Positions 29,861-42,839 of a stretch of DNA of 64,000 nt are shown piece by piece (position 1 is the stretch's first letter; every line of letters begins with the position of its first letter). Both the position numbers and the translations under genes were made by a program. The notes under the pieces are model-generated. The model ran no database searches, was not told where the DNA came from, and was given only the letters and a program-made list of their open reading frames with translations. Source of the DNA: Morchella semilibera (taxonomy: Eukaryota > Ascomycota > Pezizomycetes > Pezizales > Morchellaceae); assembly GCA_009192285.1 (NCBI GenBank), contig CM018603.1:6941613-7005612 (forward strand), written 5' to 3'.

Positions 29861-32297
29861 ATTTTCTAATTTTCATCTGGCTTCTTTGGCTTTGGGAATT
29901 TGGGAGTGGGGGTTTAAAAAAACTTTGTATGATCTTAAAAAAAAACGTAAAATTTCATCTAAGTTTCTTCCTCTCACAAACTGGAGTTGGTTCTTTGTTT
30001 GTGCATACTACTGTTTTTGAAATAGAGACTTGTTTTATATCGAAAGCTACATCGCGAATATTACAAGCTTGACGCATGTCTCCTGTGAGTTTGGGCTAGC
30101 CTCGCAAAATAAACCCTGGAATTCATCGAGAGCTGCATGCAGGTACAGTAAGTCTATTATCTAGTATTTGGCATCAAACTATCTCTCATTACAAGCTTAC
30201 ATAGTTGGTAACTGGGGGTCTATTTACATATTGTAGAAAATCCCACCAGACCTGTAAATTACGGCACAGCCCATTCCGGTAAGGCCCCCAGTACAATAGT
30301 AGACTACTAGATCAAAATGGGCCTGAGAGGCGAGTGAGATCATATGCTTGAGGAGGAAGTAATACTTGAGGCTTCCAGGTTTGTAGGGTGTCTTGTTGAA
30401 GTCATTGCTGTAGATTACCAGCCTCGCGCCCGGGCAGGCCCATAGACTGTTATCGTATTGGTACACTTAAGTAGCTAAATACATTATTGTAAACTAAACA
30501 GGCTTGTGCCGCTATATCAAACTGCGCCTACACTCTACAAATACAAGGACCCTTTGAGGAGTGACCACCTAATTTTCTCTATCGCTTGATATTCATCCAT
30601 TACACCAGCGGCCCATAAAGTAAAGTATTGATCCGGGGCTAACTTTGACGAGGCAAACGAAGTCATGGGACCATGCCCTCAAGCTTTAGGTTACTGGTGT
30701 CAAATAGGGATTTATGTGTTATGCACCCCATTTCCGACTCAGTGTAAGTTGAGGAGAAATTCTTGGAAAGACACTAGTGGTCTTTTTCAGCTATTCATAA
30801 TGGGGTAATTCTAGTAGCTATGGCGCGAGAAGTGATGGGGGGAAGCCCGTCAACCTAGCTACTCCCACACCAAATCCCACGCGGAAGCCACAGCTTGCTA
30901 CACGAGATCGCACCCTAATTCATAGACTGAGTAGCTGTTCTAAAGCTCCCATTCGCTAGATGTTTTTTGGTTGACAGACTCCCCCCCCCCCAATCACTTC
31001 TCGCACCATATGTGTATATCTTCAAGAACTTTGAGCACCTCAGGACATTATCTCTTACAGAGCAAAGATATTTCAAGGCATGTGCTTCTAGCCCGCTCTC
31101 CCCGAACAGCCTCGTGGACCATGCTTATCATATCTAGTCTTGAAGGAGCCCCCACTCCACAAATGCTGCAGGGGTTTAATTATAATCCGCGATAAGTAAT
31201 TCAGGAACGCAAATATGAATCGGTGGTGGTTGATGAGTAAGGAACATTTACTTATTGGGACCAATACCCAGGTGACAGCACTTTCGTCCACCAATTATCA
31301 CTCGCACGATGAGGCACAAGGTACGATGAGGCACAAGGGACACATAAAAAGGCACTCCCCACTCCCACGCCACGCCCAGAATCCCGGCCAAAGACTGCCC
31401 CAACCTGAAGGGCCCAGCGATATCCCCTGATTTAAACAAGGGTCAGTAGTCGATCGGTCCCTCATTAACCATCCCCTCCTAGATTTTGGTCATAGTCAAT
31501 AGGTTGATCCTGTAATATAATGTGCACTTTTCCAGGTGAATGGGGTGAAACACACGTGCACCTCTTACAGTATAGAATTTTCCAATGCAGGGCTTCAATT
31601 GGATACTCTGCTATGACCTATGATGTGTCCTGGCATTCTTATGAGACACGGAGAGGCGCATGGATCTTAAGTAACCACCGTACGTACGCACACAAATTTT
31701 TACCCACATAGGTCACGTGTGCCTCTAGTGGGCCCAACTTTTTTTTTTCTTCCCGGTTTCCAGGAAATGACGGTGAAAGCTTTCCCTGCTGCACCACCCC
31801 AACTCAACCTACCCGCGCCTACAAAGCTTCTGCAATCCCCTTGACTCCTAGTTACACAACTTTGAACACACCCATGAAGAGAACCAGCACAACCATCCCG
31901 CACATACATTCATTATCAGATTATTCGGAGTATCGAAGGGCCCCAGCATGCCGGTGGGTATCTTCCCACTCTGCAAAACCACTCTTATCGAGAGCCGCAA
32001 CAAAGAGCCTACACTTTCAGGTACAGATGGTTACCATCTTCATGGATTCTCACTCTTGAGGTGGGGTTGAACGAGTCACATGCTATCACTCGCAGGGACT
32101 CTCAAACACGACGAGCTATTACTGACGGATAGGATCCGATGGCTACTACACCATGAAAATTATCTTCTAGATACCACCCGAGTGGCCGCAAGAATATTTA
32201 CAGTCGTATTAAGGTTCAACTTAACGATAAATCTATACCCTATATGCTCAGCAAAGGACCTATAACTACATGCTTACGGACATAGTGACGTATGTTT
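29861..32297. other. Spacer between RPL10 and the MFS gene
   Basis: RPL10 3' region, then DNA without a supportable gene. Contains a MITE (30821-31008), a bipartite motif on the minus strand (32075-32092) and two weaker versions (30331-30348; about 31288-31305 minus). Confidence 0.5.
30821..31008 (+). mobile_element. MITE family A-like, copy 3
   Basis: 188 bp between TA dinucleotides. Ends TGGCGCGAGAAGTGATGGGG and, in reverse complement, TGGTGCGAGAAGTGATTGGG. The outer 12 bp match the ends of copies 1 and 2, but the interior differs, so this is a subfamily mobilised by the same transposase type. Confidence 0.78.
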
Positions 32298-33772
32298 CTA
32301 CCCCTCTTTGGCTTCATTTGAAGGTACAGTCACCTTCTTCTGCTTCAAGCCACTCTCTACCCCTACTTCTTTCCTTTCCGTCCTCCACCCCCCTCTCCAT
32401 CCTACCCACCCAGCCCTCGGTGCTCTCACCCCAAGCATCACCACTCCCAACCCCGCAAACCCAATTCCCGCCCCAGCGCTCCCCAACCACCCATACCGGT
32501 GGAAGATAGGCGCACCTGTGCTTGTGCCCACCACCTGCCCAAAGAACACTCCCAACATGTACACACTATTTAACCTATTCCGCGCGCTCGCATCAAGCTT
32601 GTAGATCGCGGTTCGGTTGCTCACCTGTGTCGTCTGGATGCCTAGATCGACCAAAAACGCCTGTATCACCGGCGCCGCAACTGAGTGCAGTCCCCCAAAG
32701 CATCCAACAACCTGCCCCACGAGCACGGTGAGTAGCCCCATTAGTAGCCCCAACGACGGGGAGTACTTATCAATGATATGGCGGCCAACGGCAGGGGCGA
32801 GGAGAATGGCGGCTACACCAATGAGGCCAAAGAGGCCAATGATGAGGGAGTTAAAACTGTAGGGCGGGGCAATGAGGAGGAAGGTGAGTGTTGTCCAGTA
32901 GAGGGTGAAGACAGCGCTAACGCAGAGCCCCATGATTGCGCATTGGACGAGCGTGGGGTGCTTCATGATGAGTATGCCGAGGGACTTAAGAATCTGGAAG
33001 TAGGTAAAGCCTGAGGGGTTTGTGGAGGGGTAGTCGGGCATGAAGAGCCAGAGGAGTGAGAAGATGAGGGCTTGAAGGCCGAGTGCAACATAGTAGACAG
33101 TGCGCCAATGGGTATATTCGGTGATGATTCCGGAGAGAATACGGGCGATTAACATTCCTAAAAGAATGCCGGAAGTTACCCATGACAGCGCAGTGGCTCG
33201 TTTGGCTGGTGGTGCAAGACTAATTACATTATTAGTGCCTATATCAAGCAGAATCTAGGCGGATCATAGAAACTCACTCTCCCACCAACGGCAGCATAAG
33301 CTGCGGTGTCACCGTCGAAACTGATACCACAAAACTGAACGCCGCAAACACATGAAAATTTCTTGTCACACACAGTGCGACCCAGCACAACGTTGTGAAC
33401 AGGATCAACGTCAGCACCAGCGCCCTCCTCCTAAATAGATCTCCCAATGGGTTCAAGAACAGCAGTCCACTCGCATATCCCGCCTGCATCAGCGTCGGCA
33501 CAATCGCAACCCTCTCATACGACACGTCAAATGTTTCTGCAATCTTATCCAAGATCGGATGATTATAGTACAAATTCGCAACCGTAAAGGTCGCCGCAAA
33601 CGCAAACAAGAGATTTAGCGCAAACGTGAACTTGAACGGGGACTCGGGGTTGTACCGGCACCGTTCCGGCACGAAGAATATGAACCCAAGCAGTCTTTGA
33701 CCGACACCCCGGCATCTTTATGTCATTCGAAGACCCCCCGTCGGAGCTATCGGCCCCTGCTTCATAGGCCAT
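32298..33772 (-). CDS. Major facilitator superfamily transporter (YnfM-like)
   Basis: Multi-pass plasma-membrane transporter; substrate unknown. Exon A to 33278 and exon B 33219-32298 join in phase (LVG-D-LAPPAKRATALSW) across a 58-bp intron with GTGAGT, CTAAT and TTAG. About twelve hydrophobic segments are visible, beginning FTFALNLLFAFAATFTVANL. The inter-helix motif GDLFRRRALVL (residues about 75-90) is the MFS loop 2-3 signature, and SWVTSGILLGMLIARILSG resembles the antiporter-type motif of helix 5. The 5' end is unresolved: the transporter frame is open only up to about 33717 without an ATG, while the plausible start ATG at 33772 (MAYEAGADSSDGG) is in another frame. Either a small upstream intron or an indel near the G4 run at about 33706 is involved. 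Confidence 0.82.
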
Positions 33773-35309
33773 CGTCCGGCTCCTGGGCGGCGGCGGTGGC
33801 AGCGATTGCGGCGGAGAATATAATCTTGAGGTCGACACTTGCTCTCCACCAACAGCTACCATTATTCGCAAACCGGATCTTGATACTCAGTGACATAATA
33901 ATCTCGACACTACACGCCTTGGGGAAGGTAGTCCTTATCTTGTATGTGCCCGCCTATGGTATTGGGGGCCATTTTTTTTCACCATCCGTAGATTGCCGAG
34001 CTCCCTTGCAATGCGGAACCCGGATTAGTTAATAAGCGGGTTAACCTGTTAAACACCTTCCAAAGGGGTTTGCTCGGCGGCCGGGAAAGTGGGCGACTTA
34101 GATAACCCCGTCCTGAGTCCTTCTCGCGGTTGAACCCTTAGCCGTAAGTTTGAAGAAACTACAGTACTGTACTGTAGGTAATAAGTACTCACGTGATTGA
34201 CCCACTAGCTCCAGCCCCCTTGAAAGCTTGAAAGGTCACAAAGTACCAACTCCTAGAAAAACACATCCCTGGGACTCGACCTGGGACCTGGTAAATATCT
34301 GATCACCATCCCGGACGGACCATCGTGAGTAATAGAGTCCCCTGGTAGAGTATGTAAGCTTAGCTGTCGCTTATCTCGCGATCTGTAACATGGTACTTTG
34401 CACCTACCACCTACCTACTCTACTAAGTATTAGTACTCCACTCTACTTAAACCCCTCCTCCTCCTCCGCCCCCAAACCATGTAAAACGTCAAACAAATGT
34501 GAGTACGGGTATGTACAGTGTTTTAGGCTCTGAACATGATCGAAACATCTGATCGAAGGGGGGGGGGAGCCAAACACATCGGATGAGGCTTTGGTTATTT
34601 TTGGATTTGCATCTGGGATTTAAATTTTTTTTTGAGATATTTCAGCCTTGTTGCTAACAAATATTTCCCAGGTCCCGGGGAGGGGCACACCCAGGAGAAA
34701 TACCATATTCGATCTTGGTAGCGATTCTGAGGGCTGCGGGAATGGCACGAGGGAACTCCCCCCCCCCCCCTCTCTTACTTTTTTTTTTTTAGGACAAGGC
34801 AGGCACAGGGATTCAAGTAGAGTGGAATAGTAGTATTCGGTATGTAAAACATCCTCCCCCACGGTACATGTTAATGGTATCAACAGAACAAAACTACCAA
34901 TCCTCAGATCCAACCAGCAGAGAAAATATTCAGAAATACAAGACTTCAATAATAGTACTAATATAAGATGTAAATAATAAAAACCGCTGCCTCCCGGCAC
35001 AACACAAAAAGAAGATGATAAAAGCGAATGGGGAAAGACGTTCCAGAAAGACTAGCTTTTGCGCCCAAAGAAAGAAATGGTAGAGAAAAACAGGAAAACA
35101 GATTCCCCCAAAAGGACAAAAACCCAATAAACACCGTTCATAGTCGCGTTACAGTCATCAAGGTATAAACGCATTTCCCCCGTGTCCCGGCCCCCCAAAC
35201 AAACCCAAAATCCAGACAAGTAGAAACAAAAGGAATAAAGCAAGCGAGTGAAAGGAAAACCACTCTTTATTTTTTTCCTTCATCTGCACCCCCTCCCGTC
35301 TCAGCTTTC
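33773..35309. other. Spacer between the MFS gene and the 35.3-37.5 kb gene
   Basis: MFS promoter side and 3' flank of the next minus-strand gene. Homopolymers (C10, T10 near 34765-34790) occur. No gene seen. Confidence 0.5.
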
Positions 35310-37541
35310 TTAGTAGGCACCCCCGACGCCCGGCACTCTCAGCTCATTAATGACGGTCTCGAACGCCTTTGCATCACCAGGTACCATGAACCTCAGCTCA
35401 AAGTTCTTCCACGTGTTTGTGTCAAAGTAGTCCGTGAACGAAAATTGCCTCATGGTGCGCAGCACAATCTTGTTTGAACGCGAGCAGTGCATCCATTCGG
35501 GCTGACCAATATAGTCGGTGATGAAGGCGGTCCAGACGGTGTTGTCCGTGAACTCGCCCTCGACGTTTGCAGACGCCAAGCGGACAACGCCTGAGTCACG
35601 GTCCTGGAGCACACGCAGGTGGTGAGGGTGGCCGGCGTCGTCGATCTCGGCAGAGAAGAGGAGCTCCTCGCCGTCAAGCCAGTATTCGGATTTCTTGGGG
35701 CTAGGTGCGCTGGGGCCGTTGAAGCGGAGGGCAAGGAAGGTGTGGTAGAAGAGTACCATGTCTGCCAAGAGTTTGTAAGTGAAAATGATCGGTTGAACAT
35801 GAGGCTAGAGATACTTACTCTCAATGTCAGTGAAGTAGAGACACGCCCACATTATTCCGCGCCTCTTGAGATGCAGGCTGCTTCCTGCTCGGCTCACAGT
35901 GAGGAGCCTGGCCTCGATGAAAGTTTGGAACTTATTTGGCGCGGCACGTTGGTCAAAGTAGCCACCTGTACTTACGCCAAATTGCGGGCCGATAGTGCAT
36001 ACTACTTTGGATGCATCGGTGCTCTCGTCACGGTAAAGGCGGAGAGTGAGATCATTATCAAATTCACTACAACAAAAATGTTAACAAATTGTATGAGGCG
36101 GAAATGAGCAGGGAAAATGCACGTACACTTTTATGATTTCAATCTCTTCCCTTGCCATATTCAGTGAATCCATAGCCATCCCAAAACACTGCGAACCCTC
36201 AACATTCCTACGCCACAATAACGAATTAACACTCAAATCCTTCACAACGATCTTTGAACCGCTCGGTACGAGGGATTTGTACCTTGATCCAGAGGAGCTA
36301 CTAGCACCACTGCTACCGCTGCTTACTGGGCTGACATTCCCAGGAATCGGTGCCTCTGATATACCGTTCCACCAGCTTGGCTTGGATCCTGGCACGGCAG
36401 CAAGGGCACTTCCAAGGCCACCGCTTCCCCTCACCCTTCCGGAAGGAGATGACATTGGTGATGGTGCGGGTGGTGGTGCGTACCTACTGGGGGGTGTTAC
36501 TGGTGTCTCAGGTGACATAGGCCTCGACCCGTGAACAGACCCATGAGAGGATCCGTGGACAGATCCGTGGGTAGATCCATGGGAAGATCCATGTGGAGAT
36601 GACATATGGTGATACCTGAGCGGCTCCATTGGTGGCGTGGGTGGGAACGAAGTATTCAATCCAACTCCTGGGGTGAAAGTCCTCCTCTGTGGCTCCATGG
36701 GCGGTGTCGGTGGGAATGTTGCTGGAGGAACATAGGTCCGGCCTTGCTGCTGCTGAGGTGCATCATATGGTGGTGAAGGAACTGATGCCGGGTATCTATA
36801 AACATATGTCTTCTCCTCTGGATAGCGTCTTTGGTAGTCCTCCACTTCGCGAACCTGCCTCGCAGCACGCTCGTGGTTTTCGGCATGATATCTCATTTTC
36901 TCTTTCACGCGGTGCGACTCGGTTCGACTCACGCCAGTTTTACTAGAAGGGCTTAAAGGTTAGTAAAGCCGATACTATTGCCAAGACCGAGTGAGACAAA
37001 GCGACGATCCAATCCCGCAAGCCTCCCGAAACAACCGAGTTGAAACGCGGGGTAGCAGATCAATTGGCTAAAAAAAAAAAAAAAAAAAAAAACAGAGTAA
37101 TAATTACTATTGAAGAACGCCTTTCAACTGCAATAGAAACGTTCTGTGAACCTCCAATCTTCCAGCAAGGGAATATCCATCTGCTTTAAGAAAGCTCGCC
37201 TGTATTTCGTGCCATGCCCTTCTGGCACTTGTTGACCGTCTGCCAGACGTGTATCGTGCCACAATATTATCCAACTCCCTCAAGCTCCTGGAGCAGCTTC
37301 CAATGCCAAGCTCAATGTCGCCCAGCAACTCTCGCGATGAGCGATTGAACCGAGGATCTTGAAATGATACATCTAGATCCCTTAATACAGCCTTGATGTC
37401 AAGTAGACATTTGAAAACACCACGAATTTCACGCGAGGAGTCCTCTGGAAGATCATCGGTGTAGTGGTAGAGTGAATCTGCAATGGTTCCTGCAATGTCT
37501 GAAGTGACCAGAACACCGTATATAGCCGACCTGTCAGCCAT
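35310..37541 (-). CDS. 649-aa protein of unknown function with N-terminal helical domain and Pro/Ser/His-rich linker
   Basis: Exons 37541-37108, 36942-36127, 36066-35819 and 35761-35310; intron phases agree and sum to 650 codons. Intron 1 contains the long T tract (A tract at 37070-37092) and a strong TTTACTAAC branch. Residues 1-145 are helical (MADRSAIYGVLVTSDIAGTI...), reminiscent of N-terminal helical modules in many filamentous-fungal proteins. About 150-400 is low-complexity, with YRYP, PPTPP and an imperfect HGS tandem (HGSSHGSTHGSVHGS). The C-terminal 250 residues are globular (VVKDLSVNSLLWRRNVEGSQ, WMHCSRSNKIVLRTMRQFSF). No enzyme motif seen. A conserved fungal unknown is likely; the exon structure is well supported, the function is not known to me. 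Confidence 0.75.
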
Positions 37542-40500
37542 CGGAACAAGCGAGGTCCTGTTTCTTTATTGAATGTATCCTTTTTTAAAAAAATATTTTT
37601 TGGATATTTTTTTCGGTGGTCGAGTGGGTTGCTATGATGGGTCGAGGTTGATCTTTAAAGCTTGCTGGCCATGGAGCAACTTTGGGACACACGAAAACGA
37701 AAGAAAAAAAATCGAAATGTCAACGCCGAACGAGCTGTTTTGGACCTCCGTGTGAAGGGTGCGGACCGGCCAGATAATGTAAGATCTCTCGAGGCGGGCT
37801 GGCAGCCTAGCTGCCCTCCAAAGAGGGGATGTTACCATGCGGCTCCAGGTCAAGTAAAGGTGGGTCTGACGTGTCTGGCAGAGTACGAGGAGAATGTGGT
37901 TATCAATGCATCACCACTTTAGCGTCAATACTCCCCGCTGATTTTGAACTGTCTTTAGTTACTGTACCCTTCGCCAATTGAATTCGAGGTGCACCCTCCC
38001 TGCTCTGACCACTCAATTCGCCCTACCAAAATCACGCCCAAACCAAGGCACGCACAAGCCTTAGACCGGAGATGTGGGGGAGGACTTTCCTCCAGTTTCA
38101 TGCAGAAGCAGCAGCAAGCAGCAGCAAGCATCAGCATCCATAAAAAACCCCGCGAGGCGCGCCGCTCGCTAGCGATCCCACTGACCAACAGTAAGCGAAA
38201 TCGTAGTCGCAACTTTGCACCGTCCCCCTTCGAATGGTATATATCTGACCCTGCGACCGTTTGTTGACGAAATTGATTCTGATAGGGCCACGCTGTTGCT
38301 GCATCATCGATTGAGTACTTTCAGCACTCGTTGGGTGCTTTCAATTACCCCACCCAGATACCACCTTTCTCCACTACCTTCTACCTCTACCAGCAGCATA
38401 GAAGGCTCTCGTGAAACCGGTCAGCAATAGGATATATCGCACTTTCCCAAGATCACAATAAATCCTGCGGATATCCGCAATGATCTCCTTCGGATCGAGC
38501 GATCATGTTCCCTGACCTGAAAACTTCCGAGAATTGAAACTGTACTCTCTCTCCCGGCCCTCAATTCCATCCAGCCACAGCAGAGAAACCAGGCAAATCG
38601 GTCTCTTTGCCCGGGATTTGGGTCTGCGGCGCGGAAAGGTCGGGTTTTCTTAGGAGTAACCAAAAAAAAAAAAAATCATCCCCTTGGTAACATCAGTAAT
38701 TGCCCAACAGGCTCAACAATATTCCAGTCGGCGAATGATGGTGTTATGTATTTTTTCTCTTGTTATGCAGGAACCCTATGAACATGGACAACTAGAAGAG
38801 TACAAAACCAGGGAAAACAAAATACAAATTCTTGGTCCTATCCGATCGTTAGAGAGACAAACATCCAACATTAAGGTAAAACCCAATTCGTGTAGGAAAG
38901 CGAGGTAGTATGAGAAGAAGGAAAAGAAAAAAAGAGAAACAACCCACAAAAAACGTACTCTACCATCACATGCAACCCACCTAACTAGGTACATAGTGGT
39001 GGGGTTTCTATCAACGGTTGCAGGGTTGTGGAAGATCGTATCGTAGGAGAGCACACAAGTCTCAGTCTGCAATGTGTTTCCAATCCACGATCTCTGCTAG
39101 AACGCCGCCACAAGGAAAATCAAAACCACCAAACACAATTGCAAACGTGGTGCCCCTGGCGGCGCCGCCCCGGCGGAGAAGAGTAGGCAAAGGCAGGCAC
39201 CTACCTTCCGGTGCACCGTGCCCGGCATGAGTATAATAACCGGCACCAGTCACTACTCGAAGACTAAATCCGAACCATCGTCATAGGTGGCCCACCAGTG
39301 ACCTACCTGCACAGTAAGGGCATGTAAGTAAGCAATATAGAATAACAGCACCTTGCGGGTATTCCAAAAAAAAAGAATCGATGATTTTCCAAGGGTTAAA
39401 AACCTCGATTCGTCCTCCCTTCACTCGAGATTCCCGATGGCGGGCTGCCCGCCACGAATCCCATCAACGAAGAACCGCCCCACCCCCACCTACTCCAGCA
39501 AGTCATCAAGCGGCCATCCGGCGGTCCATCAGAGCATCAGTAAGCCATCAGAAGGAAACGTTTTTGACCAATGTATGGTGGGGTAGGGTAGGCATCTTCT
39601 GTATCGCGTGGCAGATATCGCAGAAATGACGGACCGGAAGAATCGCTTCTGCTATACCCAAATTGTCAGCATCTGTACCTGTGCATAGAGTAGAGTACCC
39701 TTACCTGTCTACCTACCTATAGGCAGAGTAGAATAGCGGAAACCGCGCCATCGTAATAAACCCACTTCCTCCTTCTCCGTCACAAACGAACGAAAGGAAG
39801 AAAAGGGAAAGAAGGAATGAGAAAAAAAAAAGTTCCGTTTTTCTCCGCTCGCAATTTCGTCGAAAGATTTTTGGCCGATGTGATTATTCTCGCTCTCCAG
39901 GTGCCCGTGATCACTGTAGGGTACAGCCTCACCTCCCGATTAAGGTCAAGATGCGAATTCCGAAACCCTTTCCCATCTCCAGATTTGTAGTAAAATTCCA
40001 GTCTGGGCGGGATGGGGTCTCTCATCATATAATATATGAGTATGACAATGACGCTGAGTACGTAACCATACTCAGTTCTCGCACCCTGAGTGATGAGGAT
40101 CCAACGATGGGGGATAAGGCGTGCAATAAGAGACAAAATCTGACAGAAAACGAACAGATGACCACTTTTTTCTCCTTAAACTTCTTTTTTTGGTTCTTCC
40201 CCTTAGTTTCAGGTTTTTCTCTTGCCTTCTTTTCCTTCTTTCTATCGCCCCAGACTTGAAGAACCTTGACATATTTTTCTTTTTCCTCTTTGCCCTTCCA
40301 TCTTTCCTTTTTCCATGCGGGGAGAGCAGTGAAGGGCGAGTGAGCCCTCCTCTCTATAGCTACACGCTGTTGGATTGGCCGGAATCTCCGAAGGAGCTTC
40401 GCTTTGTTGCATGATGCGTTTATTATATGCTGCCTACCGGCAGTTGGGTTACGGACGCAAGCTCCTGAACCAAAGTCCCTACTTAGTCTCCTACTAGTAC

Positions 40501-42065
40501 TCTGTGTACCTAGTGTCGTTGGGGGAAGTACTTTTACTTTCTAGATAGTACCGAAGTGTACCCGCTCTCTTCGTAAATCTCTTTCTCGGCGCCGTTGCCC
40601 GCCCGTCGCCCTTGGCACCATTTCCTACTCTGGAGCTATTCTAGATCACCACCGAAGCCCGCCCACTCGCCCACTCAGGATTCTATTTTATCACCACATA
40701 CTCTAGTTATTATTCCTAGCCTCACATCACACGAGCAGTCTCCATATTCAGAAATCCCAAGCCAAAAAGATCGTGCATGCAAAGTGGCATCTGTCGTAAG
40801 TCCTACCTAGGCCTACCTGCCCCGAACCCAACCCAACCCAACCCAACCGCCCACTGAGACACTCCTACCCCCAACCTGACCCAACCCAACCCAACCCACC
40901 TTCCACAAACCTGAGTGATCGGCCATGACCCCAACCCAACCCTGGAGCTGCACACATCCGACTATCGCGCGCGCGATCACATGCCGACGCGTTTTAGCTC
41001 CCACGCGAGAATGGCGCAAACCCTTGTGCACGTGGGCGGTCAGGGAGTTACCGTACCGTACGTACCGGGAGGAGGTGAAGAAGTTATACCTGAGTTATGA
41101 TGTAAACGTGTGGGCTGGTCGGTCATGGTCATGGTCACGTAAAGTATGGGGGCATTTACATGGGGCGCCCCCCCCCCCTTGCGGTAGTGCACTCGAGTAT
41201 ATGGAGCGCGAAGGGGATAAGTAATGTCTGCCCGAAGACCCCCGGCTGTCTCCATAACCCAATGCGAGAGATTTGATAAAGAAAAAACGGCATAGCTAGA
41301 GATATACATACTTGAAGACAAGCAATGGCCGGTATAGTAAGTATAGTATAGTACATTAGGTCACCATCCCCCTCCTTAACCTCGAAAGGATCACGCAAAC
41401 ATCAACAGCAGCCATATCCGTTTCCATTCGTAGCATAGAAAACGTATCCTACATCATTGACCTCTTTCCCGCCCCACTCTCCCCCTTCTTTCCTCCACCC
41501 CCACCCCCCCATTCCCAGATCAACAGCTACATTTTTTAAAACTTGAAGGTAACCTCCCGCCCCCCTTCCGCCCCCGACTCCGATATGCCAATGCTTTTAT
41601 AAAAACTCCCGGTATGAGGCGAGCGCTCGATCATCTCCCCTCACTCATCCTCCTCAAACCTCTCTCTCCACATCCTCATCGACAGCATGGTGCCGTCGAA
41701 GAAAAGAAAATAAATATAGAGATCCTTAAACCTCCAAAACTAATACGAATAGGAGCTGAGGAGAGGGTGACGGTGAGATGAAGAGGCGTAGGAGAGAGAG
41801 AAAGCTCGAGAGGAAAAATATAAAAAAACGTGAAAATGAAACAGAGACGAAGCCGAGAGAACTAAAGTTTACTGCAATTATAGATAGAAAAAAAAAAAAA
41901 GACAACATAACAACCCAACAACAAGCAAGCAAGAAGAAAATGGCAGCAAGAGAGTAGTAGAGAAGAAAAAACAATGAGGAAAAAGAGTTTATATTATATC
42001 TTTTCCCAGTGCGTTTTCTTTAATATTTCCCCCTTGTTGCCTAGCCTAGACGACGGACCGAAAAT
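37542..42065. other. 4.5-kb spacer without a supportable gene
   Basis: Mostly AT-rich DNA with homopolymers. Small frames (for example 39780-40136 minus and 40925-41224 plus) show no domains or splice partners. AGCAGCAAGC repeats are at about 38105-38130, and an (AACCC)n tract is at 40824-40900. A pyrimidine-rich stretch at 41460-41700 and AG-rich DNA at 41730-41990 resemble untranslated or promoter sequence. TACATGTA and the bipartite motif are absent here. Confidence 0.5.
40824..40900 (+). repeat. (AACCC)n microsatellite
   Basis: Two short runs of CCCAA pentamers (about 40824-40847 and 40879-40897), with a further short run near 40931. Confidence 0.8.
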
Positions 42066-42839
42066 TTACTCATCGTCCTCCTCCTCTTCATCCTCGGGAG
42101 CCGCAGACTGTTCCTCCTTATCGTGTCAGCTATGATGGCCTTGCGACTTTCAGAGCAAAGAAAAAAATGAAAAAAAAAAAAAATGAAAAAAAAATGAAAA
42201 ACAAGAAATAACAAGATGTTACATGACAGCAGGGCTGGCATTTCTTCTTCTTCTTGGTCTTGTGCTAGTGATAATGGGTTTGTCGTCCATTTTGACGGGC
42301 GCGGGTGGACTTACAAGGTAGGCCGCCTTCTGCTTTTCGTAGCGCTCCTTATCGACTTGGGCTTTGTCTTCATAGGGTTTTCGTTGCAGAGGAGTCAGGG
42401 CTTTCCAGCGTTCACCAAGGACTTTACCGACCTGGCCTATACAAGAGTTAGGATGCGTTTCAGTGGATAAAAGGGGGGCAATTGATGGAAGTCACGCACC
42501 GAAGGCAATGCCGGGGTTCTCGGTGCGAACGTTCTCACGTTGCTCGTTGGCGAAGAACATGTAGGCGGAGAGACCACGCTTAGGGGCATTTGGGTCTGGA
42601 AGGGGAGAAAAATAGTATTAGTAATGAACCAATCAATTAAATCGATTCGATTGTTGTGGCTGTCCGTTTCATCACCACCACCACCGGTTTAGGAGCAATG
42701 GATCACCATCCATCACCAACGATGAAAAATAGTGGTAATGATATCGGAGCAAATAGAAAACGGGATGGATGAAAAACGTACCCTTCTTCTTCTTGGCACC
42801 CTTCGCGGGCTTGTTACGGGGTTTCTCTGAGCGAGGCAT
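42066..42839 (-). CDS. NHP6: HMG-box non-histone chromosomal protein 6 (Nhp6-like)
   Basis: Small DNA-bending chromatin protein that works with FACT. Exons 42839-42782, 42595-42500, 42436-42315 and 42116-42066 sum to 109 codons (108 aa). A basic N-terminal arm ([19 protein letters not shown]) precedes a single HMG box starting [20 protein letters not shown] and continuing [20 protein letters not shown]. An acidic tail ([11 protein letters not shown]) ends the protein; yeast Nhp6 lacks such a tail, but filamentous-fungal forms carry one. Intron donors are GTACGT, GTGCGT and GTAAGT; the last intron (about 200 bp) ends after a GCTGAC branch. Intact. Confidence 0.93.

Noticed and set aside
34255-34330. 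Box-B-like GGTCGAGTCC on the minus strand
   Set aside because: No box A at proper spacing and no cloverleaf.
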